Positions 33,980-44,115 are shown, numbered from the stretch's first letter. The stretch is DNA of 64,000 nt from Lederbergia graminis (GCF_042655485.1 NZ_JBHSMC010000029.1:1-64000), one strand, 5' to 3'. Notes: a model not told the origin generated them from the letters alone. Made by a program: numbers and translations.

Positions 33980-34732
33980 TCACCTCATTAATTCAAAATG
34001 ATAAGAAATTGCCGCAAGCGTATATAAAGGTGCGGTTTCTGTTCTTAATATACGTGGTCCGAGACCACAAATCACGAAATTATTATTGATAAGTACATCT
34101 TTTTCTTTTTCTGATAAACCACCTTCAGGCCCGTACACAATGAAAAAAGAATCTCCTGCTTTTGCTGATTGAAGTGCTTTGGCAAACGAACTTGTCTCCC
34201 CTTCTTTTGCAGCCTCTTCATATGCAACCAGTTTACATGTAAATTGGTTACTATATTCTATTAACTCTGTCAACGTAAAGGGAGGATGAACAGTAGGTAA
34301 AACTTGGCGATGAGCTTGTTCAGCCGCTTCTTTCGCAATTTTATTCCAGCGTTCTATTTTTTTTACTTCTTTTTTCTTATCCCATTTTACTACGGAGCGA
34401 TCAGCAATGAAAGGGACAAACTCAAATGCACCTAATTCTGTTCCTTTTTGTATGATCCATTCTAGTTTATCCCCTTTTGGCAGTCCGCTCGCGACTGTGA
34501 TTTGAACAGGAAGTTCTTTATTTTGTGGTTCCCATCCTAAAATTTCAACTTCAACAAAAGTATCCTCTATGTTTGTAATAGCAGCAGAGGCCGTTTTCGA
34601 TTCATTGAAAACAACCCAAATGTGATCACCAATCTTCATACGCATGACTCTTCCAATGTGATGAACATCCTCACCAGTGATTCTCACCAAATTTTGTCCT
34701 TTATAATGTTCATTTAGGAAATAACGTTGCAT
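33980..34732 (-). CDS. rsmE: 16S rRNA (uracil1498-N3)-methyltransferase RsmE
   Basis: SPOUT-class methyltransferase of 250 aa making m3U1498. An N-terminal PUA-like part (VRITGEDVHHIGRVMRM) is followed by the knotted SAM domain with PKGDKLEWIIQKGTELG, YGPEGGLSEKE and LGPRILRTETAPL. It follows prmA by 12 bp and is followed closely by mtaB. Confidence 0.95.
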   Translation of the reverse strand: MQRYFLNEHYKGQNLVRITGEDVHHIGRVMRMKIGDHIWVVFNESKTASAAITNIEDTFVEVEILGWEPQNKELPVQITVASGLPKGDKLEWIIQKGTELGAFEFVPFIADRSVVKWDKKKEVKKIERWNKIAKEAAEQAHRQVLPTVHPPFTLTELIEYSNQFTCKLVAYEEAAKEGETSSFAKALQSAKAGDSFFIVYGPEGGLSEKEKDVLINNNFVICGLGPRILRTETAPLYTLAAISYHFELMR

Positions 34733-34744
34733 TTGTTCACCTCA

Positions 34745-35683
34745 TTAGGAGCGCTTTGCAATAAAAGCTACCCAATCTTCCATTACGAGAGTTTCTTCAA
34801 TTGAAAATCCTGCATTGATTAAGGCATCCTTTACTTCTTGTTTCTTTTGTTGAATAATGCCAGAAGTAATAAAGTATCCACCCTTCTTAACAACTTTTGC
34901 CGCATCGTCCGTAAATCTCAATATAACATCAGCTAAAATATTGGCAACTACAATGTCTACTTCAACATCTATTCCGGAAAGTAGATTTCCTTGTTTTACA
35001 GTTACTGTATCTGACACTTTATTTAGGGAGACATTTTCTTTTGCAGATACTACTGCAACTTCATCTAGATCTAGTGCAGTAATCTGTTTAGCCCCTAGTA
35101 AAGCAGCTGCTATACTTAATACTCCAGATCCCGTTCCAACATCAATAACTTCATCACCTTTTTGGACAACTCTCTCTAACGCTTGTATACACATAACTGT
35201 CGTCGGATGTGTGCCAGTTCCAAAAGCCATTCCTGGGTCTAACTCAATAATCAGTTCATCACTACTTACTCTTTCATAGTCTTCCCAAGTTGGAACAATT
35301 GTAAAGGTCTCCGATATTTTTACAGGATGATAATATTTCTTCCATGCTGTAGCCCAATCTTCTTCCTTTACCTCTGTTGTAGTAACTTCATTATTTCCTA
35401 TATCAATATTGAAATTTACCAAATCAGAAATCTCTTGTTTTATGGCCTCAATTGTTTCTGCGATAAAGCTAGTAACAGGAAGATATGCTTTAATAATAAC
35501 CCCTTCCTCAGGGTAGTCATTCGGATCTAATTCGAATATTTCTCCGAAAACGTCCTCACGTTCTCTTGTCAATTCTCTAGGATCTTCTATCACTACTCCA
35601 CTTGCTCCAGCTTCATGTAATATATTGGAAATAGGCTCTACTGCTTCATTTGTCGTATGAATACTTATTTCTGACCACTTCAT
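34745..35683 (-). CDS. prmA: Ribosomal protein L11 methyltransferase PrmA
   Basis: SAM methyltransferase of 312 aa that trimethylates L11. The N-terminal substrate-binding domain ends near 100; DPGMAFGTGTHPTT and the SAM loop VIDVGTGSGVLSIAA lie in the catalytic part and VVANILADV is motif IV. It follows dnaJ by 25 bp, the common Firmicute order. Confidence 0.95.
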   Translation of the reverse strand: MKWSEISIHTTNEAVEPISNILHEAGASGVVIEDPRELTREREDVFGEIFELDPNDYPEEGVIIKAYLPVTSFIAETIEAIKQEISDLVNFNIDIGNNEVTTTEVKEEDWATAWKKYYHPVKISETFTIVPTWEDYERVSSDELIIELDPGMAFGTGTHPTTVMCIQALERVVQKGDEVIDVGTGSGVLSIAAALLGAKQITALDLDEVAVVSAKENVSLNKVSDTVTVKQGNLLSGIDVEVDIVVANILADVILRFTDDAAKVVKKGGYFITSGIIQQKKQEVKDALINAGFSIEETLVMEDWVAFIAKRS

Positions 35684-35708
35684 TTACATACCGCTCCAAT
35701 CACTTTAT

Positions 35709-36836
35709 TCAACTTTTAAAAGCACGTTTTACTTTATCAAAAAAGCTCTCTTCATGGCCATCTGGGACACTTCCGCTTATATCAGCAAATTCACGTAACA
35801 ATTGTTTTTGTTGCTCCGTTAATTTTGTTGGTGTAATTATTTTTACGACAATATGTTGATCCCCTACACCAAGACCACGTACATTATGAACTCCTTTTCC
35901 TCTTAAACGGAAGCGAGTTCCAGTCTGTGTACCTGCTGGAATTTTCAATTTTACTTTTCCATGTAATGTCGGTACTTCTATTTCATCACCTAACGCTGCT
36001 TGTGCAAATGTGATCGGCATTTCACAATATATATCATCCCCATCACGTTCAAAAAACTCATGTTCTCTTACATGGAAGACTACATATAAGTCCCCTGCTG
36101 GACCACCGTTAATACCAGGTTCACCTTCACCAGAAATACGAATTTGTTGACCGTCATCTATACCTTTAGGAATCTTAATATTGATTTTCTTATTCTTCTT
36201 AACTGTGCCATCCCCAGAACATGTGCGACACTTTTCTTTAATAATATTCCCTGTCCCGTGACAGTGGTGGCAAACACGGCGGTTTACAATTCTACCGAAT
36301 GGAGTGTTTTGTTCCACATTAAGTTGACCACTACCACTACAATGTGAACATGTTTCAGGAGAAGTTCCTGGTTTCGCACCTGACCCCTTACATGTATCAC
36401 ATGTCTCTTCCTTAGGTATTTCAATAATTGTTTCTTTACCAAAGACAGCATCTTCAAAATCAAGACGCATCGTGTATTGAAGATCAGCACCTTGTCTCGG
36501 AGCATTCGGATCCCTGCGGCCACCTCCACCAAAGAAGGTATTGAAAATATCTTCGAATCCACCAAAGCCACCACCGAAATCGGCTCCTCCGAATCCGCCA
36601 CCGCCTCCAAATCCTTGAGGTCCAGCGTGGCCAAACTGATCATATTGCGAACGTTTTTGATCATCACTTAACACTTCATATGCTTCTGTTATTTCTTTAA
36701 ATTTTTCGTCCGAACCAGGTTCTTTATTAATATCTGGATGATATTGCTTTGATAATCTTCGATATGCCTTTTTTATTTCATCTTTAGTAGCACTTTTCGA
36801 AACACCTAGTACTTCATAATAATCCCTTTTACTCAT
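35709..36836 (-). CDS. dnaJ: Chaperone DnaJ
   Basis: Hsp40 of 375 aa, which delivers clients to DnaK and stimulates its ATPase. The J domain has YHPDINKE near 33; a Gly/Phe-rich linker covers about 75-110; four zinc modules follow (CDTCKGSG, CSHCSGSG, CHHCHGTG, CRTCSGDG); then the client-binding C-terminal domains. A terminator lies between it and dnaK, so its level may be lower. Confidence 0.97.
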   Translation of the reverse strand: MSKRDYYEVLGVSKSATKDEIKKAYRRLSKQYHPDINKEPGSDEKFKEITEAYEVLSDDQKRSQYDQFGHAGPQGFGGGGGFGGADFGGGFGGFEDIFNTFFGGGGRRDPNAPRQGADLQYTMRLDFEDAVFGKETIIEIPKEETCDTCKGSGAKPGTSPETCSHCSGSGQLNVEQNTPFGRIVNRRVCHHCHGTGNIIKEKCRTCSGDGTVKKNKKINIKIPKGIDDGQQIRISGEGEPGINGGPAGDLYVVFHVREHEFFERDGDDIYCEMPITFAQAALGDEIEVPTLHGKVKLKIPAGTQTGTRFRLRGKGVHNVRGLGVGDQHIVVKIITPTKLTEQQKQLLREFADISGSVPDGHEESFFDKVKRAFKS

Positions 36837-36913
36837 GTAAACACGCTCCCGAGTCTTTTCGCATAACGTTTATTCTAACATATTTAATAGCTTACTTGAA
36901 AGTAGTTCACATA

Positions 36914-36952
36914 AAAAGCCAAAGCCGTCTCTCGGTTAGGCTTTGGCTTTTT
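36914..36952 (-). terminator. Hairpin between dnaK and dnaJ
   Basis: A perfect 13-bp stem (AAAAGCCAAAGCC) with a 13-nt loop follows the dnaK stop, with T runs on both sides. Confidence 0.85.
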
Positions 36953-36963
36953 ACCAGAAAAAA

Positions 36964-38799
36964 TTACTTCTTATCTTCTTCGTCTTTTACTTCTTCATAT
37001 TCAGCATCTACTACATTATCATCTGTATCAGCTTTTCCTTCTTCACCTTGTGCGGCTTCAGCTTGCTTAGCTGCTTCTTCATACAGTTTCATAGATAGAT
37101 TTTGAACAATCTCTTGTAAAGCATCTTTTTTAGCTTTAATTTCATCTAAGTCATTTTTCTCGATTGCTGCTTTTAATGCGTCTTTCGCTTCTTCAGCAGA
37201 TTTAACTTCAGCTTCATCTACTTTTCCTTCTAAATCCTTCAACGTTTTCTCTGTTTGGAATACTAATTGATCTGCTTCATTTCTCAGTTCAACTTCTTCC
37301 TTACGTTTTTTATCCGCTTCCGCATTTTCTTCTGCTTCTCTTACCATACGGTCAACTTCATCTTCAGAAAGTCCAGAAGATGATTTAATCGTAATATTTT
37401 GTTCCTTACCAGTACCAAGATCTTTCGCACTTACATTTACAATACCGTTTTTATCAATATCGAATTTAACTTCAATCTGTGGAATTCCACGTGGTGCTGG
37501 AGGAATATCAGATAATTGGAATCGACCTAATGTTTTATTGTCAGCAGCCATCGGACGTTCCCCTTGAAGAACATGGATATCAACCGCAGTTTGATTATCG
37601 GCAGCTGTTGAGAATACTTGTGATTTAGATGTAGGAATAGTCGTGTTACGATCGATTAACTTCGTAAATACGCCACCCATTGTTTCGATTCCAAGAGATA
37701 ACGGAGTAACATCTAGAAGTACGACATCTTTTACGTCTCCAGTTAATACTCCACCTTGGATTGCAGCTCCCATCGCTACTACTTCATCTGGGTTAACTCC
37801 TTTGTGAGGATCTTTTCCAGTTTCTTTACGAATAGCTTCCTGAACTGCAGGGATTCTTGTAGAACCTCCTACTAAAATTACCTTATCAATCTCTGATGAA
37901 GTCTTACCTGCATCTTTCAATGCTTGTCGAGTTGGCCCCATCGTTCTTTCTACTAAATCAGCAGATAGTTCATCAAATTTAGCACGAGTTAATGAAACTT
38001 CTAAATGAAGTGGACCTGCTTCTCCCGCTGTAATAAATGGCAAGGAAATTTGTGTTGAAGTTACACCAGAAAGATCCTTCTTCGCTTTTTCAGCAGCATC
38101 TTTCAAACGTTGTAAAGCCATTTTATCTTTTGATAAATCAATGCCATTTTCTTTCTTAAATTCTGCAACTAGATAGTCGATGATTACTTGGTCAAAATCA
38201 TCCCCACCAAGTCGGTTATCCCCAGCAGTTGCTAGAACTTCGAACACTCCGTCCCCAAGCTCCATGATCGAAACGTCAAATGTTCCTCCACCAAGGTCAT
38301 ATACTAAAATTGTTTGATCTTCATCAGCTTTATCAAGACCATAAGCAAGTGCAGCAGCTGTTGGCTCGTTAATAATTCTTTCTACTTCAAGTCCTGCAAT
38401 AATACCTGCATCACGTGTTGCTTGTCGTTCAGCATCATTGAAATAAGCCGGAACTGTAATTACAGCTTTTTCTACTTTTTCACCTAAGTATTCTTCTGCA
38501 TAAGATTTTAAATATTGTAAAGTAATAGCAGATAGTTCTTGAGGAGTATATTCTTTACCTTCAATATCTTGTTTAAAATCTGTACCCATATGTCTCTTAA
38601 TAGACATAACAGTATTAGGGTTTGTAATTGCTTGACGTTTTGCAACTTCTCCTACTTGACGCTCACCATTCTTAAATGCAATTACAGATGGTGTTGTCCT
38701 GTTTCCTTCTGGATTAGGAATTACTTTTGGCTCGCCACCTTCTAATACGGCCACACATGAGTTAGTAGTTCCTAAGTCAATACCGATAATTTTGCTCAT
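36964..38799 (-). CDS. dnaK: Chaperone DnaK (Hsp70)
   Basis: Hsp70 of 611 aa. The ATPase domain starts IGIDLGTTNSCVAV and has VYDLGGGTFDVSI and VILVGGSTRIPAV; the peptide-binding domain starts near 385 and a helical lid and acidic tail follow (EYEEVKDEE). It lies after grpE in the CIRCE-controlled operon. Confidence 0.98.
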   Translation of the reverse strand: MSKIIGIDLGTTNSCVAVLEGGEPKVIPNPEGNRTTPSVIAFKNGERQVGEVAKRQAITNPNTVMSIKRHMGTDFKQDIEGKEYTPQELSAITLQYLKSYAEEYLGEKVEKAVITVPAYFNDAERQATRDAGIIAGLEVERIINEPTAAALAYGLDKADEDQTILVYDLGGGTFDVSIMELGDGVFEVLATAGDNRLGGDDFDQVIIDYLVAEFKKENGIDLSKDKMALQRLKDAAEKAKKDLSGVTSTQISLPFITAGEAGPLHLEVSLTRAKFDELSADLVERTMGPTRQALKDAGKTSSEIDKVILVGGSTRIPAVQEAIRKETGKDPHKGVNPDEVVAMGAAIQGGVLTGDVKDVVLLDVTPLSLGIETMGGVFTKLIDRNTTIPTSKSQVFSTAADNQTAVDIHVLQGERPMAADNKTLGRFQLSDIPPAPRGIPQIEVKFDIDKNGIVNVSAKDLGTGKEQNITIKSSSGLSEDEVDRMVREAEENAEADKKRKEEVELRNEADQLVFQTEKTLKDLEGKVDEAEVKSAEEAKDALKAAIEKNDLDEIKAKKDALQEIVQNLSMKLYEEAAKQAEAAQGEEGKADTDDNVVDAEYEEVKDEEDKK

Positions 38800-38839
38800 A
38801 TTGAAATTCCTCCTGATAATTATGTAGAGTAATGATTAT

Positions 38840-39415
38840 TTACTGGTTCACTTTCACCATAGACGGTCGAATAACACGATCTTTTAAGATATAGCCTTTT
38901 TGAAACTCTTCGACCACAATATTACTTTCGTATTCGGAATCATTTGCTTGCATCACAGCTTGATGTAAATGTGGATCAAATTCCTTACCTACAGCTTCGA
39001 TTTGCTCAGCACCTTCTTGTTTTAAAGCATCTATAATGGCACGATATACCATCTGTACTCCCTCAAGTAGTGCTTTCGTTTGCTCATTATTAGGTTCAAT
39101 TTGCATTGCTCGTTCGAAATTATCTATAGCTGGAAGTAAATTGGAAATTAAACCTTGAGCTCTATATTTTTGACTAGCTTCTTTATCAAGTTGAACGCGT
39201 CGCTTGTAATTTTCAAAATCAGCATATAAACGTAAATAACGATTTTCAGCTTCTTCTGCCTTCGCTTCTAATTCACTGATTTTCTTTGCGATATCATTAT
39301 TATCTTCTACTTGTACATCCTCTGAAGCTTCTTCATTTACTGTTTCGTTCATTTCTTCCGTATTTTCATCTTTTATTTCTTCATTTTCAGCTGTTACTTT
39401 TGATTCTTCGTTCAT
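38840..39415 (-). CDS. grpE: Nucleotide exchange factor GrpE
   Basis: A 191-aa exchange factor that releases ADP from DnaK. Its first 55 residues are very acidic (ENEEIKDENTEEMNE), followed by a long coiled coil (about 45-90) and the C-terminal beta domain (DPHLHQAVMQ). Second gene of the operon; a hairpin separates it from hrcA. Confidence 0.96.
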   Translation of the reverse strand: MNEESKVTAENEEIKDENTEEMNETVNEEASEDVQVEDNNDIAKKISELEAKAEEAENRYLRLYADFENYKRRVQLDKEASQKYRAQGLISNLLPAIDNFERAMQIEPNNEQTKALLEGVQMVYRAIIDALKQEGAEQIEAVGKEFDPHLHQAVMQANDSEYESNIVVEEFQKGYILKDRVIRPSMVKVNQ

Positions 39416-39526
39416 TTTACTACTTCACCTCCTTGAAAGTTTACAGTATAACATATAATAATTGTTAACTGTGCCAAAACCTAACATCATTATAAAAAAA
39501 TGTAAAATGAGATGCAGGCACAAATA

Positions 39527-39554
39527 GAAATCAGCAGGAAAGCTTGCTGATTTC
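39527..39554 (-). terminator. Hairpin between hrcA and grpE
   Basis: A perfect 10-bp stem (GAAATCAGCA) with an 8-nt loop. The T tract after it is short, so it may be an attenuator or mRNA-processing site rather than a full stop. Confidence 0.6.
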
Positions 39555-39572
39555 CTCCATCATGCCTTATAT

Positions 39573-40601
39573 CTACTTTGAATATAATTTTGATAACACA
39601 GCAGTCATATCTTTACTGAAAAAGTCTAATAAGCTAATTACTCGAGAATATTCCATTCGAGTTGGCCCTAAAATAGCTATTGTGCCGACATTTTCATCTT
39701 CAATTGAATAAGTCGCAGTAATTACACTACAATCTTCCATCATGACATTTTGATTTTCCCTACCAATTTTAACATTTATTCCTTTTGGTGTATGTTTAAA
39801 CAACTCGTAGATTCCTTTTTCTTGCTCAATTAAATCCAATAAAGTTCTAACCTTATGGATATTATGGAATTCTGGTTGATTTAACATATTCATCTTTCCG
39901 CCAAAGAACAATTTTTCATTACCGGAAGTTTCAAAGGTTTGCAAAATCGTTTGTAGGAAATAGTCATATTGCTGAATATTTTCTTTCAGAATTACTGAAA
40001 CCTCTTTTAATATAGTTTCTCTCAAGTCTGTAATAGCGATACCAGCTAGTTTGTCATTTAAAATATTAACAAGCTTTTCAATTTCCCCTGGTGCGATATG
40101 TTGCGGTAAAGAGAAGGTTCTGTTTTCAACATGTCCCGTATCCGTAATAATAATAGCAACTGCTGCTTCACTATTTAAAGGAACAATTTGTAATTTCTTT
40201 AATTTATGATCCTTTACTTCAGAACCAAGGAAAATTGCTGTGTAATTAGTTAAATCCGACAAAACTTTTGCTGCTTTTTGAGCTATTATCTCCATCTCGT
40301 ATATTCGTTCTGCAAAAATGGAGCGTATCATCTGTGTTTCATAAGAATTTAAAGCTTCTGGAGCTAATAGATGATCCACATAATAACGATATCCTTTTTC
40401 AGACGGTATTCTTCCAGAGGACGAATGCGTCTTTTCAATATAACCCCATTCTTCCAGATCGGCCATTTCATTTCTGATAGTTGCAGAACTGATTGGAACT
40501 TCTATTTTTTTTGAGAGACTTCGCGAGCCGATAGGTTGTGCAGACCGAATAAAATCATCAATAATGGCTTGTAAAATTAGAAGCTGACGATCTGTTAACA
40601 C
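39573..40601 (-). CDS. hrcA: Heat-inducible transcription repressor HrcA
   Basis: Repressor of class I heat-shock genes, 342 aa, which binds CIRCE with help from GroEL. The winged helix is N-terminal (IEVPISSATIRNEMADLEE). The start is GTG with GAGGTG 7 nt upstream. A perfect CIRCE lies 15 bp before the start, so the operon is self-regulated. Confidence 0.96.
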   Translation of the reverse strand: MLTDRQLLILQAIIDDFIRSAQPIGSRSLSKKIEVPISSATIRNEMADLEEWGYIEKTHSSSGRIPSEKGYRYYVDHLLAPEALNSYETQMIRSIFAERIYEMEIIAQKAAKVLSDLTNYTAIFLGSEVKDHKLKKLQIVPLNSEAAVAIIITDTGHVENRTFSLPQHIAPGEIEKLVNILNDKLAGIAITDLRETILKEVSVILKENIQQYDYFLQTILQTFETSGNEKLFFGGKMNMLNQPEFHNIHKVRTLLDLIEQEKGIYELFKHTPKGINVKIGRENQNVMMEDCSVITATYSIEDENVGTIAILGPTRMEYSRVISLLDFFSKDMTAVLSKLYSK

Positions 40602-40616
40602 GTTTTATCACCTCTG

Positions 40617-40643
40617 TTAGCACTCGTTAATCTTGAGTGCTAA
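40617..40643. promoter_or_regulatory. CIRCE operator
   Basis: TTAGCACTC, nine bases, GAGTGCTAA: an exact match to the CIRCE consensus, located just downstream of the hrcA promoter. Confidence 0.97.
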
Positions 40644-40653
40644 TTCTAATATA

Positions 40654-40682
40654 AAATTATCAAAATGCAGGAATGATGTCAA
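40654..40682 (-). promoter_or_regulatory. Promoter of hrcA-grpE-dnaK-dnaJ
   Basis: TTGACA (40682-40677) and TAATTT (40659-40654) with 17-bp spacing; CIRCE covers the expected start of transcription. Confidence 0.75.
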
Positions 40683-40712
40683 TCATTTTACATACAGCAC
40701 AGAGAGATATAT

Positions 40713-41843
40713 TTATGAAATTAGAAATGATTGAAAAACCTCATTCCCTAGAAAACGCCCTTCCGTAGTCAGACGAATATAACCATTCTCCACAACTAAT
40801 AAACCACGGTTTCGCATTGTCGTAACTGCCTCTTGGAAAACTTGTTCTAAATCTTTATCAAAACGTTGTTTGAAACGACTTAAACTTACACCTTCTACTT
40901 TCCGTAAACCTAAAAACATTTCTTCTTCCATTTTCTCTTGAATAGATAAGATTGTTTCATTAAAAATAGGTCGTTTATGGTCAACTAATGGTGTCATATA
41001 TTTCTTTAATGGACCTGCATTCGAATATCTAACACCATTTATATAGCCATGAGCCCCTGCACCAAAACCAAAGTATTCCTCATTATCCCAATAAACTAGA
41101 TTATGCTTACTTTCATATCCCGGTTTTGAAAAATTACTAATTTCATATTGTGACAACCCATAACTTTCCATCTCTTCTATTAATGTTTCATACATTTTAG
41201 TTTCTGCTTCCACACTAGGTAATACTAATTTACCTTTTCTCATTAAATTATAAAAAACAGTTTTAGGTTCAACAATTAATGAGTAGCTTGAGTAATGTGG
41301 TAATTGCAGTGACAATGCCTCTCTTAACGTTTCACGGAAGTCATTAATTGTTTGTCCAGGTAATGCATAAATGAGATCAATACTAATATTATCAAAACCA
41401 ACTTTTTTCGCATTATCTAAAGAACGATAAACATCTTTCACACGATGAGAGCGGCCAATTCTTTCCAATAATTCATTATTGAAAGATTGTACACCAAAGC
41501 TGAGTCTATTTACTCCATACTCTTTAAGAATTTGTAGTTTTTCTATCGAAAGATCTCCTGGATTTGCTTCAAATGTGAACTCCCCATCTTCAAATGGTAA
41601 GTTTTCTCTAATCCCTTTACACAGTCTTTCCAATTGTTTCTCATTTAAGGCTGTAGGAGTCCCACCTCCAACAAAAATTGTTTTCAATTGTTTTACAGGT
41701 GTTTCTGTAATAGTAATTTCTATTTCCTTCATAAGTAAATCCACATATTCATCTACAGGTTGACCATGTAAGAATACTTTATTGAAGTCACAGTAGTGGC
41801 AAATATGTTCACAAAAGGGAATATGGATATATGCTGCTTTCAT
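40713..41843 (-). CDS. hemW: HemW, radical-SAM haem chaperone
   Basis: HemN-like radical-SAM protein of 376 aa. The cluster motif is C11, C15, C18 (CEHICHYC), followed by GGGTPTAL and the C-terminal HemN domain. It is often annotated as oxygen-independent coproporphyrinogen oxidase, but this branch (HemW, after lepA and before hrcA) is regarded as a haem-transfer protein. The ATG at 41843 is preferred over a TTG at 41855. Confidence 0.93.
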   Translation of the reverse strand: MKAAYIHIPFCEHICHYCDFNKVFLHGQPVDEYVDLLMKEIEITITETPVKQLKTIFVGGGTPTALNEKQLERLCKGIRENLPFEDGEFTFEANPGDLSIEKLQILKEYGVNRLSFGVQSFNNELLERIGRSHRVKDVYRSLDNAKKVGFDNISIDLIYALPGQTINDFRETLREALSLQLPHYSSYSLIVEPKTVFYNLMRKGKLVLPSVEAETKMYETLIEEMESYGLSQYEISNFSKPGYESKHNLVYWDNEEYFGFGAGAHGYINGVRYSNAGPLKKYMTPLVDHKRPIFNETILSIQEKMEEEMFLGLRKVEGVSLSRFKQRFDKDLEQVFQEAVTTMRNRGLLVVENGYIRLTTEGRFLGNEVFQSFLIS

Positions 41844-41877
41844 CGTTTTACACAACCTTTATTAATATAATAGGAAA

Positions 41878-41937
41878 AAGGGAAGTGCAGCATGATAAAT
41901 TCAATCAAGCTTTACCTCCCTGCATGTAACTTCCTAT
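41878..41937 (-). terminator. Possible terminator after lepA
   Basis: On the minus strand AGGAAGT and GCAG can pair with CTGC-ACTTCC across a long loop, followed by CTTTTTCCT. The stem is bulged and the loop long, so this is tentative. Confidence 0.35.
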
Positions 41938-43769
41938 TTTGACTTTCCGCCTTCATCCCGCTTCAAGACAGCCATAAATGCTTCCTGAGGGACTTCAACA
42001 GATCCAACTTGTTTCATACGTTTCTTACCTTCTTTTTGTTTTTCCAGTAGTTTACGTTTTCGAGATATATCTCCGCCATAACATTTAGCTAATACGTTTT
42101 TCCCCATTGATTTAATTGTAGACCTTGCGACAATTTTTTGCCCAACTGCAGCTTGAACAGGGACTTCAAATTGTTGTCTTGGTATAAGTTCTTTTAGTTT
42201 TTCTACAATCGTCTTACCACGTTCATAGGCGAAATCACGATGAACAATGAAGCTAAGTGCATCAACAGTTTCACCATTTAATAAAATATCCATCTTCACT
42301 AATTTGGAAGGTTTATATCCAATCATCTCATAATCAAATGATGCATAGCCTTTAGTATTTGATTTTAATTGATCAAAGAAATCATATACTATTTCAGCTA
42401 ATGGTATTTCATAAATGACATTTACTCGAATATCATCTAGATATTGCATGTCAATGAAATTGCCTCTTTTTTCTTGTGCAAGTTCCATAACAGCTCCAAC
42501 GTAATCGTTAGGTACCATCATCGATGCTCTTACATATGGTTCTTCGACGTGGTCTATCTTTTGTTGGTCTGGCATATTTGCAGGATTATCGACATCTACT
42601 GAATTTCCATTCGTCATATGTACCTTATATATAACACTTGGTGCAGTAGTGATTAACTCGATATTAAATTCACGTTCAATACGTTCTTGAATAATCTCCA
42701 TATGAAGTAAACCTAAAAATCCACAACGGAAACCAAATCCAAGTGCTTGTGATGTCTCAGGTTCATATTGTAGTGCTGAATCATTTAATTCTAGTTTTTC
42801 TAATGCCTCACGCAAGTCATTAAATTTAGCAGAATCGATAGGATAAAGACCACAATATACCATCGGGTTCAACTTCCTGTAACCTGGAAGTGGAGTATCA
42901 GCAGGGTTGGCCACACTAGTAATTGTATCCCCTACCCGTGTATCTCCAACATTTTTAATAGAAGCTGTTAGAAAACCAACATCTCCAACAGTTAATTCAT
43001 CGACAAGCATTGGTTTCGGTGCATGTACACCTACTTCCGATACTTCGAACACTTTACCTGTTGCCATCATTTTTATTTTATCTCCAGCTTTGACAGTACC
43101 CTCAACAACTCGGATATAAGCAATAACTCCACGGTAAGCATCATATAACGAGTCGAAAATAAGTGCTTTTAATGGAGCTTCTGGATCACCAGTAGGTGCC
43201 GGCACTTTTTCTACTACTTGTTCTAAAATTTCTTCTATACCAATCCCTGCTTTTGCAGAGGCTAACACTGCATCTGATGCATCTAATCCGATCACATCTT
43301 CTATTTCCTGTTTCACACGCTCTGGATCTGCAGCAGGTAGATCAATTTTGTTAATTACTGGTAAGATTTCCAATTCGTTATCAAGAGCTAAATACACATT
43401 GGCTAATGTTTGTGCTTCAATACCTTGAGCAGCATCTACAACCAATACTGCTCCTTCACAAGCAGCAAGACTTCTTGAGACCTCATAAGTGAAATCTACG
43501 TGTCCTGGTGTGTCAATTAAGTGAAAAATATAGTCTTCACCATTTTTCGCTTTGTATTTAAGTTGTACTGCATTTAACTTAATCGTAATACCTCGCTCAC
43601 GTTCTAAATCCATAGAATCTAGTAACTGCTCTTTCATTTCTCTAGCAGTAAGTGCTTTTGTTTTCTCAAGTATACGATCTGCTAATGTTGATTTACCATG
43701 GTCAATATGAGCAATGATAGAGAAATTACGAATTTTCTCTTGCCTTTTTAATCTGTCTTCATGATTCAT
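41934..43769 (-). CDS. lepA: Elongation factor 4 (LepA)
   Basis: Ribosome-associated GTPase of 611 aa. G1 is AHIDHGKST (20-28), G3 DTPGHVDF, G4 NKIDLP; EF-G-like domains follow, and the C-terminal domain ends in basic sequence (SRKRKLLEKQKEGKKRMK). The ATG at 43769 follows AGGAGTG by 6 nt; the frame runs nine codons further without a ribosome site. Confidence 0.96.
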   Translation of the reverse strand: MNHEDRLKRQEKIRNFSIIAHIDHGKSTLADRILEKTKALTAREMKEQLLDSMDLERERGITIKLNAVQLKYKAKNGEDYIFHLIDTPGHVDFTYEVSRSLAACEGAVLVVDAAQGIEAQTLANVYLALDNELEILPVINKIDLPAADPERVKQEIEDVIGLDASDAVLASAKAGIGIEEILEQVVEKVPAPTGDPEAPLKALIFDSLYDAYRGVIAYIRVVEGTVKAGDKIKMMATGKVFEVSEVGVHAPKPMLVDELTVGDVGFLTASIKNVGDTRVGDTITSVANPADTPLPGYRKLNPMVYCGLYPIDSAKFNDLREALEKLELNDSALQYEPETSQALGFGFRCGFLGLLHMEIIQERIEREFNIELITTAPSVIYKVHMTNGNSVDVDNPANMPDQQKIDHVEEPYVRASMMVPNDYVGAVMELAQEKRGNFIDMQYLDDIRVNVIYEIPLAEIVYDFFDQLKSNTKGYASFDYEMIGYKPSKLVKMDILLNGETVDALSFIVHRDFAYERGKTIVEKLKELIPRQQFEVPVQAAVGQKIVARSTIKSMGKNVLAKCYGGDISRKRKLLEKQKEGKKRMKQVGSVEVPQEAFMAVLKRDEGGKSK

Positions 43770-43841
43770 TCTTTTCACTCCTGTTAATCGGCGCATGTAT
43801 GCTAGGGTAAATTATATCAGCACAACAAACAATCAGCAAAT

Positions 43842-43965
43842 AAGAAATGCGAAAGGCGCTCGATTATCGGCGACAAGCAAATGTTCTGAGGCAACGAAAG
43901 GCGCTCTTTGCCTTTCATTGCCTCAGGTTATTTGACCTCGAGCCGATAGCGCCTTGAGCTAGACA
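43842..43965 (+). repeat. Structured repeat family A, copy 1
   Basis: The outer stem is GGCGCT/AGCGCC, then TTATCGGC/GCCGATA; an inner stem CTGAGGCAA/TTGCCTCAG (43886-43894, 43918-43926) and an apical stem GAAAGGC/GCCTTTC (43896-43902, 43910-43916) follow. Flanks are AAGAAATGCGAAAG and TTGAGCTAGACAA. Other copies are at 44114-44173 (truncated) and 44622-44743 (inverted). Confidence 0.85.
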
Positions 43966-43967
43966 AT

Positions 43968-44115
43968 AAGAAATGCGAAAGTGCCTGTTTATCGACGTAC
44001 AGATTTATTAAGAACCTGACGAGATAAAGGAAACACGACGAGGAACGAGTCGATGTTGACTTATCGTAGGAAGGTTCTGGAAATCTGCTAGTCGATAGGC
44101 ACTTGAGCTAGACAA
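43968..44115 (+). repeat. Structured repeat family B, short copy
   Basis: Has the same flanks as family A but a different core. Closing stems are GTGCC/GGCAC and ATCGAC/GTCGAT (43981-43996 with 44091-44102), then CAGATTT/AAATCTG and AGAACCT/AGGTTCT. Fixed inner sequences are GAGATAAAGGAAACACG (44021-) and CGATGTTGACTTATCGTAGG (44051-44070). Here only a small hairpin joins them; in the long copies the RUCCU hairpins are there instead. Confidence 0.85.

Noticed and set aside
40713..41843. Oxygen-independent coproporphyrinogen oxidase HemN
   Set aside because: Gene context (lepA-hrcA) and length fit HemW, which lacks oxidase activity in tested members.
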